A stretch of DNA of 64,000 nt, from the NCBI GenBank assembly GCA_029891385.1, contig CM057228.1, positions 56,489,783 through 56,553,782 of the forward strand. The letters are read 5' to 3'. The position numbers and the translations under genes are program-made. The notes beneath the pieces are model-generated. The model was not told the DNA's origin. It searched no databases and saw only the letters and a list, made by a program, of their open reading frames with translations. Origin of the DNA: Erythroxylum novogranatense. Taxonomy: Eukaryota; Streptophyta; Magnoliopsida; Malpighiales; Erythroxylaceae. Shown one piece after another: positions 1 to 12,751 of this stretch. Each line of letters opens with the position of its first letter. Within the stretch, counting starts at the first letter, position 1.

Positions 1-3000
1 TTGGCTATAAAGCCCAGTGTATCAGTAATTCCACAATATGGCTATAAAGCCCATTATAGCAGTGTTCAGTATGGTGGCTATAAAGCCCAGTCTATCAGTA
101 TCAGTAAAATCATACACTACAAACCCATACATGCCAGTAGTCATACAGTACTCATTCAATTCACTTTTGCACGTAATTCACGTTAAGCATGTAAACAATC
201 AGAAATTTGAGAAACCAACTAGGTTACTCACCTATTACTTCCGAGCTAATGCCGGAAAGCCTCTGTGACGTCGGTCAATCGACGCTCCATTTGGGCCTCT
301 ATATGAATCAGAAAAAGTACGAGTCACTAAATATGAAATTTGTGCTCATGTTGATGAAATATGCATGTTCATGAATTCCCAGTCCTAATTCAATATTTTT
401 CCATAATAAAATTCTATCAAAATTTAGAAATCCATAGGCGACGACGGCATGCAATTCGGACCTCTATAGGTCCCCAATTAAATAAAAAGTGTTTACAAGT
501 TCCGTCAATAGGGCTACGTCAAATTCCGCCTAAAATTCCGTTTTCTCATAATATGAAATTAAATATTCAACGAATCCGATGCCTCTGGAATCAGGTCAAT
601 CGGACGTCGGACGGAAAGAAATTGACAAAGGAACAATCGGATCAATTAATGCTAAATAAAATTCAAAATAATTAAACAGAAATTCCCATGCGCTGCCATG
701 AGGCGAGACGCCGCCTCAGCGAGGCTGAATCACCCTTCTTCGTCATGAGGGTAGGCGTCGCCTCGCGACCAGCGTCTTTAAATCTCGCCCATGAGGCTTA
801 ACGTCGCCTCATGAGACTACCCTTCGCTTTGCCCTTTCTTTCCAGATTTGAAACTTAATTTCCATCCACTCTAACTTTTAGCACACAAATCAGAAAAATA
901 CCCACTATACCTCATTGGAAAGCTTATGAAAAGCTCTACAATTCTCTAGAAGACCATAAAATTCAAATCCAACCTTAAGAGTCTCAAATAATCCATCAAA
1001 CCTTCTGCCTACTCAATTTCCATCAACACAGGGCAGTACAATTACAATTTCATAACTCACTGATTCTTCAGTAATAAATTACCACAAAAATATGGTCAAT
1101 AAGTTCACAATGTCCTCTACAACTTTCATGACAACCCAAAATCAAATTCTATTTCTAAACCAGTCAATTAATTCATTTAATGTCACTGTCTCTGAAATCC
1201 TTCAATTTGGGCAGTAACCTTACAAGAGGCATAAGTTCCAGTATACAAGTCAATAAATTCAGAACTTTATATCCTTGTAAAGATAACATCATAAACTTCA
1301 TTTTTCATGAAGCACTCAACACCCAATTCGATCTCTAACAATTTCAAAATTGTTATGGAAGTTTCTGTTATGATCAGCCACTCATAACCTAATGTAGGGT
1401 CAGTTTTTGAAAAATCATAACTCCCAATTCTGACTTCTAAAAATTACAAACCATATGTCATTTTCAAGGTAATCTTTTCCTCTACAACTTTTCAGAAGCT
1501 CACTCACACCAATTCAGTCCACTTAAAATGTTAAAATTGCCTCCAATCAGTAAACTCACAAAATCACACTTAAGCTAGGTTTCATCCAAAATGCTCAAAA
1601 CCAGTCATTAGTAATCAATTCATATCTCCCAATACACAATTCTAAAATAGAAAGATCAGTAGCAATGGAAAGATAATTCAATATGCTACAACTTCCATGA
1701 AGATCATTTTCCTAATTCCATCTCAATTAATTCATAAAATCAACAAAACTCAGATGTCATGGTTGCGGTTACTGTTCACAGGCAATGGAACAGTAACTTT
1801 CCATTCAAAGATTCACCCCTCTATCATTGAAATTCAATAACACCTATTTCACACTAAATTGAAGCCAACATCCCAAAGTTTCAGTGGCCACTAACCTTAC
1901 CTCATTTGCATTTCTACACATTAAGTTATGAATAAAACAGTAACATCACTTATAATTCCAATTTTCCAGATTTAAGGTTAACCTTAGTTCAACCACTTCC
2001 AATGCCTTTTCACATCACTAGACATCAAAATAAATACAAATTAAATATTACTCCAGTCATACATATACTAGGGTTAATACTGAAAAATTGGCAGCCTTAA
2101 ATTCCTTAATTCAAATACTCAAATAATTATCCATAATCAATTCAAAATCAAACCATATCATAAATTTTAATGCATCTTCACCTAGCCTCATACCCTTTCT
2201 TCAAATCACAATAATCATCACTTTAATGTCTACATGAACCTAATACATGCTTTAAATCCTTTTATTAACTACCCCATACTATCATGACATTTAATTCCAT
2301 GTAAAACAACATTTAAAACTCAAACCTTAAATAACAACTTACCTAATTAAATTGCAACTTCAAATTCTTCAAGCTTCCAAGCTCCCCTCCTCCAACTTTC
2401 TACCACTTACCAACCTACGGATACCACTCCATCACATACACAAATCCTCATCTTCACAAGACTTAAGTATGGTCTTGATTGTGGATAGAAGAAGAGCAAG
2501 CAAGGAAACAAGAGGAAGGAGGAACAAACACCAACGATGGAAGGAGAAAGGAGCACTCACGGATGGAAGAGATTTATTTAGCTTTCAAAGTAATTTTCTT
2601 ATCCATTCAAAGAGAAGAGTCGTGAATATAAGTGGAAGACAAGAAGAAAGTCGTGGATGATGTATATAAAAAGACAAATTTCTTTAATGAAGAGGACACT
2701 TGGCATTTTCAAATAAGAAAAGACAAAAATCAAGTTAATTAACCTACTTTAATCACAAACTCTCATTAATCCCTCTTAAACACTAATCATGGCTCTAGAA
2801 TAATTCGCTAATATCATTATCCACTAATCTCATGCCATCAAGCAGTCCCTTTTCAGTTCAAAACAGTTCACTCAGTCAGCCCGTTGGAATTTTCTCAGTC
2901 CGGAAATTTCCGGGAATTTCCCCAAATCATTTTTTTGAGAATTATTGAAATTCCCTAAAATTGTAAAGCACATAACAGTGCACTCCAAATAGTTTTTCAA

Positions 3001-3361
3001 TCACGAAAATCACATTTTCTACCCCAAAACAAGTTTAGGCCAGTTACCGACGATTTTGCCGGTCCGGAAATTTTCTCCGGAAAATTCCAGAAAAATTCCT
3101 ATAAATCCCAAAAAAATGTAAAACGCTCAATGGCACACTCAGAATATTTTTTTTTAAATCCCATAACCACGTTTATCACAATAAAATACCGTTAGGCCCA
3201 ATTACCGGGAATGTCATGAATGCATTTACCGTAATTCCATGTACACAATTGATACTGTGTATCAATCCTATTATGCATGAACAGTACTAAATATTCCCTA
3301 TTAGTCTCATCCTATACCAATTTTACTATTTTACCCTTTCAGGAGGGGGTGGGATGTTACA
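1..3361 (-). repeat. 3' LTR of element A (truncated by window start)
   Basis: Matches 7705-11054 almost base for base across the central part. The differences are mostly one-base changes in homopolymer length, plus a cluster in the GC-rich cassette (689-830). It begins, on the minus strand, with TGTAACATCCC at 3361, directly after the purine tract. About 840 bp of its 3' end lie outside the window. A 102-residue open frame (2352-2660) repeats in both LTRs, has no recognised motif, and is treated as chance. Confidence 0.85.
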
Positions 3362-3395
3362 ATTCTCCCCTCCTTATAAGAATTTCGTCCTCGAA
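3362..3395 (-). other. polypurine tract and conserved pol-end motif of element A
   Basis: On the minus strand this reads GAGGACGAAATTC, then AAGGAGGGGAGAATT, then the LTR. Element E has the same arrangement at 50018-50044. It would prime plus-strand DNA synthesis. It shows that A's 3' end descends from a chromovirus although pol is gone. Confidence 0.8.
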
Positions 3396-6300
3396 ATTCT
3401 CAGTCAATGGTTCACTACAGTAATCACTTGATTCAACATATCTCATACACTTTGCCACTTAGTGATTCACTTTTCGAGTGATCACAGTAACCACTCTCAG
3501 TCCGTGGTTCAGTTACTAATTTGGCTAACTCTTTATCACTTAGGACAGTAAACGGATTTGACAATACCATTAGTTGGCGATCTCATTTTCTTAGCTATCT
3601 CACTTGCCATTTCTAGAATAGTCACTTCCTTTGGTTACGGTATGTAGCTCAGTTCAGTATTTTCGAATCTATTCACTTATCACATTTTATTTCTCTAGTA
3701 CTTTTTCCCCAATGTTATATAGTCCAACTTATGTTCCAATGAGTACGTTTCCATTTCTTTGGTACCTCCCTTAATCACGTCAGGGACGAATTACATTCCC
3801 TTGGTACCAATACAGTGACACTTAATTCCACTTCACTATAATCAGTAACAATGTACCTAATGCAGTCATTTGTTGTATACCATTCACATTATGTTCAAAT
3901 TCGATTCTCGTAAGATAATTCACTATTCTATAATGTTCACACACTTTATCCGGATATACAGTTTACTCTGTCTCATTTGTCCGATCCAATTCCACTTTAG
4001 CTAACCATGCAGTCTTCCTAAGTCACTTTCCTTTTTCTCACACATTTTAGTCTCAAACCCATTACGGTCTTTAACTCCCAGTAGGCACTGCGCAGTGTAG
4101 CAGTATATATTCTCCAGTGAATCAAAACTCTATAACAAGAATATAATCAAACCTTTTTCCTATTGGACATTCAATCTATAAACTCTTGAGCCAAGAATCA
4201 CTTCATTCTATACCTACAATTACTCAATTTCACCTTTCAAATATGCTTACTAGAATGTCTAACTTTGACAGTTCACTTTTCTTGTTCTTATACCTTTTTA
4301 TCGGGTACACTTACTTCTTCTTCAACTTTTGTTCACTATAGTTTTCCAACTCCATTCGTATATTAAAACTCATCAAAAAACTTCCCCCCCTTTTCTTTCT
4401 GCACTCTTAACCTTTCGTATCACTATTTTTTTTTTAACTTCAATTTTCCAAAAACACTTCACTATTACCCAATATCTGCTTGACATTGATTGAAAACCCC
4501 AATATCTATAATTGATTTGTTCATTGAAGCATTATCGTATTTACACCGGTCTCTTTCCTCAAATTAACCCAGTGTATCCTTATAGGAATCTACAGTCTCC
4601 AAGGCTTTTAATCATGAGAATGGCACTAATACCATTTATCAAAGTCAGTTCAATTTATTTCATACCCGTTCAACATATTATCGCAGTTCAATACTCACTG
4701 CCCATTCTTCCAGTGTATTTATATCATCAGTTTCAGATTCCTCAATTAGTCCTATCATCACTTCCAAACACATTCTATCTCTAATCACAGTTACTACCAT
4801 TTGCTTACCTCGCATAAATCCCTATTAGGGTCTTATTGACTTTACCGTACATCTTTTACCCTTTTTACTGAATCTACAATGAGTGTATCTGCAATTCCTT
4901 TAGGAAGGTGTCACTACATCACCTCATTGTCAGTTTCCCTTTTTGAACCTCTTATCTTCATTCATTAACTCTTTTCATTTTCTCTTCTCATTTGTTTTCA
5001 TATCATTCCTATCAACATATGTTAACACCTTGTCATCTATATTTAAACCTCCAAAATTTTCCATTTTATTTTAGTATCTCACTTCTCAGTTCGGGACTCT
5101 TTTATTTTTCGTTTCAAATCTAGATTCCTCAACAGTTTTACATCATAACTGGAGATCGATTCACTTCACATTGCAATAGAATCACCTCAAATTAAAATCT
5201 CACTCATATGGAATTCTTTACATTTCTGTACATACAATGCAGATAATCTCAACAATATGAGCTATGTCCCAATTTCACTTTTAATTTTGTCCACAAAAGT
5301 CTCATCAACCAATGATTATTCCTATTCGCTTTTCAATCATTCTTCACTATATCGCATAATCTCAATCGAACACTCTTATGTCATCATTTAACAGATCGTA
5401 ACATTCCTTTCGAAGGTTCCTTGTGGCGATCATTTAAATACTTTCTTTCACACTTATTCAGTAATTTATACCAGAATCACTTTTCAGTTCCTCTCATACA
5501 GGTACACTCAGTCCACTTTTATCTTACTTTAAGAACTTCACACTTATAATCACTCTAAACATTTACCGCTCATTTACTCTGTGGTTTCCATAGATCTGCA
5601 ACATACATTTCATTAGTCACAATCAACATTACTGTCCAATAGATATCCCCAACAGTAAATCGACATAAATGCAATAACTCTTTTCATACACCACTATTGT
5701 GGTTTCATTCATTTCAAGATCTTTATTTCATTCTCACCATATCATTAAACTGTATGTCTCATTCCCCTATCCGTTACGTGCAACTTGACCTTGTAAGGTC
5801 ATAACAATTTGGCTTATCATCTTATGATCTTTATTCCTATTTTTTTTTCATTCCGTTTTCTGCTACTTATCTTCTATTTTCCTCAAACAGTCTATGATCG
5901 GGTGTTCACAGTCCCCAATACCCGACAAAGTCGTTGATACTACTCCATTTTATCTCTATCTATATACCTGTCCATTTACCATTTTCGTGTCCATATACAC
6001 CTAATTCAGTATTTCCCGATACACCTTCAGTAGAAATCATCTGTCTGTCTTTTTCCTTTATGATTTTATCATACGAATTTCCAACCTCGAAGCACCATAA
6101 TCACCTAACAATTTCAGTCTCAAACTTATGCGGTCTAGTTCATAACCATTTCCCGAATTCATTTCAGTTTATCTGTACACTTTTACCTCACTCTAATAGG
6201 CCCTGGGCATCTTACTTTTTCGATTCTTTCAGTTCTCGATAGATCGTTACAGTACTCCATTGAGCTTCTTTCCATCTCGCTACTATCATCTGCTTATAAT

Positions 6301-6850
6301 ATCTACTGATTTCTAACTCGAATACAGTGAATCAAAATATGCCCGATTGGACCATCTACATTTTACTCAATTCCAATATTTCCCCTTTCATGACATATAC
6401 AGTCAGAACTGTAATTACCTAACCATTCCGGGCTTTTAATTTCACTTAGATCTACTATAACCAATATGCTTCCCATATCTCTAATGGATCTCTCCCAGTT
6501 CTCAACATCTTCATTTTTCTGTCACCATAATATTATCAATTTAATTCAGAAATTCTTAATCAGTCTAGCCAACACGGTCATTCTATTATCACTTATAAGG
6601 GTTTCTAACCCAAGACAATTTCAATCTTCTTATCCATTTTTCCTTTATCCTTTCCTCATTGATTATCCCTTGGGATTTACACTCTAATCCAGCCTCACTC
6701 TTCTCTCACTTAGTCACTTGACACTTATGCACCTTAGGGTTTATCCTCGTCGACTCGACTCAGGATCGATTACCACGATGCCGCAACGACGCGACTCAAA
6801 TGCATGAAACCTATGTTCCAAATCGTGCCCGGATACATTACGCATTACTG
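3396..6850 (-). other. non-coding interior of element A
   Basis: No gag, protease, RT, RNase H or integrase motif can be read on either strand. The open frames here are about 102 residues or shorter and low in complexity. The plus strand is unusually rich in TCACT, CAGT and TTCA words. Because the flanking LTRs are nearly identical, the missing coding capacity is unlikely to be decay since insertion. The interior probably was already non-coding when the element moved. Confidence 0.6.
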
Positions 6851-6862
6851 GGCTCGATACCA
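6851..6862 (-). other. primer-binding site of element A
   Basis: The minus strand reads TGGTATCGAGCC, one base short of the initiator tRNA-Met complement TGGTATCAGAGCC. It is separated from the LTR end by TTTAGG, the same spacer as in element C (37548-37553). Confidence 0.75.
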
Positions 6863-7263
6863 CCTAAATGTAACACCACACCCGTAAGACCCAACCCGAT
6901 ATCGTTGGTGATATCCGAGTCCGTGTCCCACGAGCGTGGCACTACATCAGTCGATTTAAAATTCAGTATACATTTTTTTCTTTTGGAGCCATTAATTCAA
7001 CGTTAGCACGGCTAACACAAGTAAGTAAATAAAATCCGTATTCAATATAATCCCGCTTCATTATTACGGTCATCCAAGAATAATTACAATCACCAATGCA
7101 AGAAACATTAATACCACAATGGCTCAAGAAAATATAAAGCCTTGTTATACGTTGATTGCGAATACAATTTACTAAGACACTAATGCATAACGAACCGATC
7201 CCGACCTCTAACCTTTACTCGCTCTACAGAGACATACTCCGTGTCAACCGGGTATTCTTCAGA

Positions 7264-7938
7264 CTGAAAAATAGATGCAAATTTTGGGTGAGTTTTGCGA
7301 ACTCGGTGAGAAACCATCATCGATGGTTCACTCAAATCATGCATTACGCCCATGGCGACAAAGACGATCAAAGAATAATCAATTACCGATGAAGCGCTAA
7401 TAATAATGTCCATAATATGAAACCATTCACGAGAATTCATACCATTATGAAAGCAAGATATGTCACGTAAGCGATCATTTGTGCAAATGCAATGCATATG
7501 TGACTCTTTCCGCTTATTCAAGATTGTGCCCAAGTGCTCGATCGTTGTTGGTGAGGACGCGTGATTTTCTCCCTCGGGCTCGAGGTCCGGTCAAGATCTG
7601 AGATGAGAGCTCAAGCTCTTATCAAGAAATTAGCAACTTGGGCACGCCCATTATCTCGATCATGCAATTATGCATGCGATGCAAGATTGAGTAACTATAA
7701 AGATTTGGCTATAAAGCCCAAAGGTATCAATAATTCCACAATATGGCTATAAAGCCCATTATAGCAATGTTCAAAGTATGGTGGCTATAAAGCCCAGTCT
7801 ATCAGTATCAGTAAAATCATACACTACAAACCCATACATGCCAGTAGTCATACAGTGCTCATTCAATTCACTTTTGCACGTAATTCACGTTAAGCATGTA
7901 AACAATCAGAAATTTGAGAAACCAACTAGGTTACTCAC
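7264..7938 (-). other. candidate intron in the LTR of element A
   Basis: The minus strand shows AATAG then GTGAGTAACCTAG at 7938, a strong match to the plant 5' splice consensus. It ends in CTCACCC...CTATTTTTCAG at 7264, a branch-point-like CTCAC plus pyrimidine tract and AG. Length 675 nt. Related LTRs have the same pair at similar spacing (666, 605, about 825 and 606 nt). Splicing is inferred, not shown. Confidence 0.42.
7693..7795 (-). repeat. mini-hairpin array in the LTR of element A
   Basis: The unit TGGCTATAAAGCCC begins at 7706, 7744 and 7782, exactly 38 bp apart, with a degenerate unit near 7693. Each unit can fold (GGCT...AGCC). The other LTR has units at 2, 39 and 75. LTRs B and C carry hairpin arrays with different words at the equivalent place. 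Confidence 0.7.
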
Positions 7939-8404
7939 CTATTACTTCCGAGCTAATGCCGGAAAGCCTCTGTGACGTCGGTCAATCGACGCTCCATTTG
8001 GGCCTCTATATGAATCAGAAAAAGTACGAGTCACTAAATATGAAATTTGTGCTCATGTTGATGAAATATGCATGTTCATGAATTCCCAGTCCTAATTCAA
8101 TATTTTTCCATAATAAAATTCTATCAAAATTTAGAAATCCATAGGCGCTGACGGTGCGCAATTCGGACCTCTATAGGTCCCCAATTAAATAAAACAGTGT
8201 TTACAAGTTAAAATCAATAGGGCTACGTCAAATTCCGCCTAAAATTCCCGTTTCTCATAATATGAAATTAAATATTCAACGAATCCGATGCCTCTGGAAT
8301 CAGGTCAATCGGACGTCGGACGGGAAAGAAATTGACAAAGGAACAATCGGATCAATTAATGCTAAATAAAAATTCAAAAATAATTAAAACAGAAATTCCC
8401 ATGC

Positions 8405-8537
8405 TTTGCCTCATGAGGCGAGACGCCGCCTCGCGAGGCTGAATCACCCTTCGTCGTCGAGGCGAGGCGTCGCCTCGCGACCAGCCTCTTTAAATCTCGC
8501 CATGAGGCTTAACGTCGCCTCATGAGACTACCTCGCT
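8405..8537 (-). repeat. GC-rich palindromic cassette in the LTR of element A
   Basis: A block rich in GAGGCGAGACG, GGCGTCGCCTCGCGA and CATGAGGCTTAACGTCGCCT, self-complementary and far richer in GC than its surroundings. The left copy is at 689-830. On the element strand it lies just upstream of the block GTCCGATTGACCTGATTC (8281-8324), the slot that holds different cassettes in LTRs D and E. Confidence 0.65.
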
Positions 8538-11500
8538 TGCCCTTTCTTTCCAGATTTGAAACTTAATTTCCATCCACTCTAACTTTTAGCACACAAATCA
8601 GAAAAATACCCACTATACCTCATTGGAAAGCTTATGAAAAGCTCTACAATTCTCTAGAAGACCATAAAATTCAAATCCAACCTTAAGAGTCTCAAATAAT
8701 CCATCAAACCTTCTGCCTACTCAATTTCCATCAACACAGGGCAGTACAATTACAATTTCATAACTCACTGATTCTTCAGTAATAAATTACCACAAAAATA
8801 TGGTCAATAAGTTCACAATGTCCTCTACAACTTTCATGACAACCCAAAATAAAATTCTATTTCTAAACCAGTCAATTAATTCATTTAATGTCACTGTCTC
8901 TGAAATCCTTCAATTTGGGCAGTAACCTTACAAGAGGCATAAGTTCCAGTATACAAGTCAATAAATTCAGAACTTTATATCCTTGTAAAGATAACATCAT
9001 AAACTTCATTTTTCATGAAGCACTCAACACCCAATTCGATCTCTAACAATTTCAAAATTGTTATGGAAGTTTCTGTTATGATCAGCCACTCATAACCTAA
9101 TGTAGGGTCAGTTTTGAAAATCATAACTCCCAATTCTGACTTCTAAAATTACAAACCATATGTCATTTTCAAGGTAATCTTTTCCTCTACAACTTTTCAG
9201 AAGCTCACTCACACCAATTCAGTCCACTTAAAATGTTAAAATTTCCTCCAATCAGTAAACTCACAAAATCACACTTAAGCTAGGTTTCATCCAAAATGCT
9301 CAAAACCAGTCATTAGTAATCAATTCATATCTCCCAATACACAATTCTAAAAATAGAAAGATCAGTAGCAATGGAAAGATAATTCAATATGCTACAACTT
9401 CCATGAAGATCATTTTCCCTAATTCCATCTCAATTAATTCATAAAAATCAACAAAACTCAGATGTCATGGTTGCGGTTACTGTTCACAGGCAATGGAACA
9501 GTAACTTTCCATTCAAAGATTCACCCCTCTATCATTGAAATTCAATAACACCTATTTCACACTAAATTGAAGCCAACATCCCAAAGTTTCAGTGGCCACT
9601 AACCTTACCTCATTTGCATTTCTACACATTAAGTTATGAATAAAACAGTAACATCACTTATAATTCCAATTTTCCAGATTTAAGGTTAACCTTAGTTCAA
9701 CCACTTCCAATGCCTTTTTCACATCACTAGACATCAAAATAAATACAAATTAAATATTACTCCAGTCATACATATACTAGGGTTAATACTGAAAAATTGG
9801 CAGCCTTAAATTCCTTAATTCAAATACTCAAATAATTATCCATAATCAATTCAAAATCAAACCATATCATAAATTTTAATGCATCTTCACCTAGCCTCAT
9901 ACCCCTTTCTTCAAATCACAATAATCATCACTTTAATGTCTACATGAACCTAATACATGCTTTAAATCCTTTTATTAACTACCCCATACTATCATGACAT
10001 TTAATTCCATGTAAAAACAACATTTAAAACTCAAACCTTAAATAACAACTTACCTAATTAAATTGCAACTTCAAATTCTTCAAGCTTCCAAGCTCCCCTC
10101 CTCCAACTTTCTACCACTTACCAACCTACGGATACCACTCCATCACATACACAAATCCTCATCTTCACAAGACTTAAGTATGGTCTTGATTGTGGATAGA
10201 AGAAGAGCAAGCAAGGAAACAAGAGGAAGGAGGAACAAACACCAACGATGGAAGGAGAAAGGAGCACTCACGGATGGAAGAGATTTATTTAGCTTTCAAA
10301 GTAATTTTCTTATCCATTCAAAGAGAAGAGTCGTGAATATAAGTGGAAGACAAGAAGAAAGTCGTGGATGATGTATATAAAGAGACAAATTTCTTTAATG
10401 AAGAGGACACTTGGCATTTTCAAATAAGAAAAGACAAAAATCAAGTTAATTAACCTACTTTAATCACAAACTCTCATTAATCCCTCTTAAACGCTAATCA
10501 TGGCTCTAGAATAATTCGCTAATATCATTATCCACTAATCTCATGCCATCAAGCAGTCCTTTTCAGTTCAAAACAGTTCACTCAATCACCTGTTGAATTT
10601 TCTCATCCGAAATTTCCGAATTTCCCAAATCATTTTTTGAGAATTATTGAAATTCCCTAAAATTGTAAAGCACATAACAGTGCACTCCAAATAGTTTTCA
10701 ATCACGAAAATCACATTTTCTACCCCAAAACAAGTTTAGGCCGCCTGGCGATTTTGCGGTCCGAAATTTTCTCCGGAAAATTCCAAAAATTCCTATAAAT
10801 CCCAAAAAATGTAAAACGCTCAATGGCACACTCAGAATATTTTTTTTTAAATCCCATAACCACGTTTATCACAATAAAATACCGTTAGGCCCAATTACCG
10901 GGAATGTCATGAATGCATTTACCGTAATTCCATGTACACAATTGATACTGTGTATCAATCCTATTATGCATGAACAGTACTAAATATTCCCTATTAGTCT
11001 CATCCTATACCAATTTTACTATTTTACCCTTTCAGGAGGGGGTGGGATGTTACAATGATCAACGTGAAAATTGTAGCCTCTGTCGAGAGCTTTTCGTGGA
11101 CATAAAGTTTGCTATTTTTCGATGTCGGGATTGAGAGATATGAATTTCGGAAGATATGTTTTGTTTTGAAAATGTTATTAAGTATAGATTTGCATGTGCT
11201 ATACTTCGAGGCCACTCGTCGTATGGATTTAGTCTGAATTGGAGTAAGTAGTATTACTGAAAGTTGTAGCTCGTATGTCGATCTTTCCGATGCCATAGAG
11301 TTTGTAATTTTTCGATATCGGGACTAGGAGTTATGATCGATTAAAAACTGGAAGTTGTGTAGGAAAAGTTGATTAGGATAGAATCTTTGATTGAGTTTTG
11401 ACCCCTTCGAGGTGAAATTGATTTTCTGTTCTTCTGGGAAGTTGTAGAGCTTCCTTCAATCTTTCTATAGACACCAATTCGTCAAATTCGAGTTCGAATT

Positions 11501-12751
11501 AAGAGATATGATTTTGAAAAATTCAGTTATAAGTGGGTATTTAAGATTTTGTAACTTTTGCTCGAACTCCACCCTTTTGCAATCTTTTGTTATAAATCTT
11601 CGTCCGACATCCGATTGACTCGATTATCGGCGTTGGATTCCTAAGACAATTAATGTCATTTTATTGAAGAATTATGAATTTTAGGAGATTGAATTGAAGG
11701 TGATTGATTTTAATTAAGTGAGTTGAGAAAGTTTCGAACATGGTTCGGTATTTTGCAAATTTCGGAGCTGTGGAGCTCCGATTAAGTCGATTCTTGAGGC
11801 TAAATAAGTTAAGATATGGGACTTCAATTATGTGAAGGGCTCGAATTTTAATTCAGTCCCGAAGATTTTCAAGTTCTGGAATTAAGTGCAGTTTTGGATT
11901 TTGTTCAGGTCTGTTAGTATTTCGGCCTTAACTTCTTCGTTTTAGATCCGAATTGAGCGCCGTCAGTTGCGTTGGATTCGTATGATCGAGAGGAACAATT
12001 CTCTAGTAGAAAGTTTGTCCAAATTATTTCGTTAAGTTGCCCAAAAGTTGGAAGTAAGTTATCAGATTTTTAACTAAAGAGAGGGGCATTTTGGTCATTG
12101 CACCCTCATTTAAGTGACATAGCTTAAACACAAGGGGCAGGGTCGTTTTGGAGGCTGGAGCTGTCGACTATAAGCAGAATAAGAAGAGAAGAAATAGAAA
12201 GAAAATACAAAGAGAGGGAGAGAAGAGATGAAGCTTCGGTGATGGGTGGAGAAGAAGAAGAAGAAGAGCAAGCAAGGTCGGTTTTCTATGAGTTCAAGAG
12301 TGATGTTCGTTGGTTTCTAGAGCAAAGAGGAGGAAGAAGATGGAAGTTTACCTTGAAGCTTCATAAATCCGAAAATGGTGGAGTTAAGGTAGGTTTGAAA
12401 ATTGTTTTAAGTTGAGATATTGATGGGTTTATGGTGTAGATCTATGGAAAATGTTATGGGTTTGTTAATTCCATGACAAATTTTGGGAGATTTCATGTTA
12501 AATTAAGTTAATGTTGGATATGAATGTGTTAGGGTTTTAGTCTTGAATTTGGGGATTTGAAATTTTGGAAGTGTATTGAGTTAGAAAGTTTGAAATTTTG
12601 ATGAGTATGGGATTTCTATATTTCATTTAAGTATTTATGCTTTTTGTGATTTTGAAATTGGTGATTTTGGTTTAGGAACTTTTAGTTTGGATGAAGGAAA
12701 GAAGTAATGGAGGAATTGAAGCTTTGGAAAAGTGTCTAGCAAGATCATGAG

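Larger units (their letters stand above)
1..11054 (-). mobile_element. LARD-like non-autonomous Ty3/gypsy-type LTR element (element A)
   Basis: The stretches 1-3361 and 7705-11054 are near-identical direct repeats. They are the 3' and 5' LTRs of one minus-strand element; its far end lies left of the window. The complete LTR starts TGTAACATCCC (reading down from 11054) and ends GTGTTACA (at 6869), so it has TG...CA ends. Next to it are a tRNA-Met-like primer-binding site at one side of the interior and a GAGGACGAAATTC plus purine tract at the other; both are hallmarks of Tekay/Del chromoviruses such as element E in this window. The 3.5 kb interior holds no recognisable gag or pol. LTRs of about 4.2 kb with a non-coding interior fit the large retrotransposon derivative (LARD) class, mobilised by proteins made elsewhere. 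It is inserted in LTR H. Confidence 0.8.
6869..11054 (-). repeat. 5' LTR of element A (complete, 4186 bp)
   Basis: Bounded by TGTAACATCCC at 11054 and GTGTTACA at 6869 on the minus strand. It aligns with LTR D (51871-54990) at its start, at the block GTCCGATTGACCTGATTC, at the splice-like donor, at the AACCATC palindrome, and at the GATATCACCAACGATATCGG block near its end. From start to end on the minus strand it holds a GC-rich cassette (8537-8405), a donor-like site (7938), a hairpin array (about 7795-7693), a palindrome (7328-7312) and an acceptor-like site (7264). Confidence 0.85.

Noticed and set aside
3396..6850. Hidden pol on the minus strand of element A
   Set aside because: I looked for RT (F/YxDD), integrase (HHCC, D-D-E) and protease (DTG/DPGS) motifs on the minus strand and found none; only the terminal GAGGACGAAATTC motif is shared.
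7180..7533. 117-residue ORF in the LTR of element A
   Set aside because: It spans the conserved palindrome and acceptor-like region; related LTRs do not keep the frame.
2352..10371. Identical 102-residue ORFs at 2352-2660 and 10063-10371
   Set aside because: They sit at the same place in the two LTRs of element A, antisense to the element; duplication reflects the LTRs, not a gene family.
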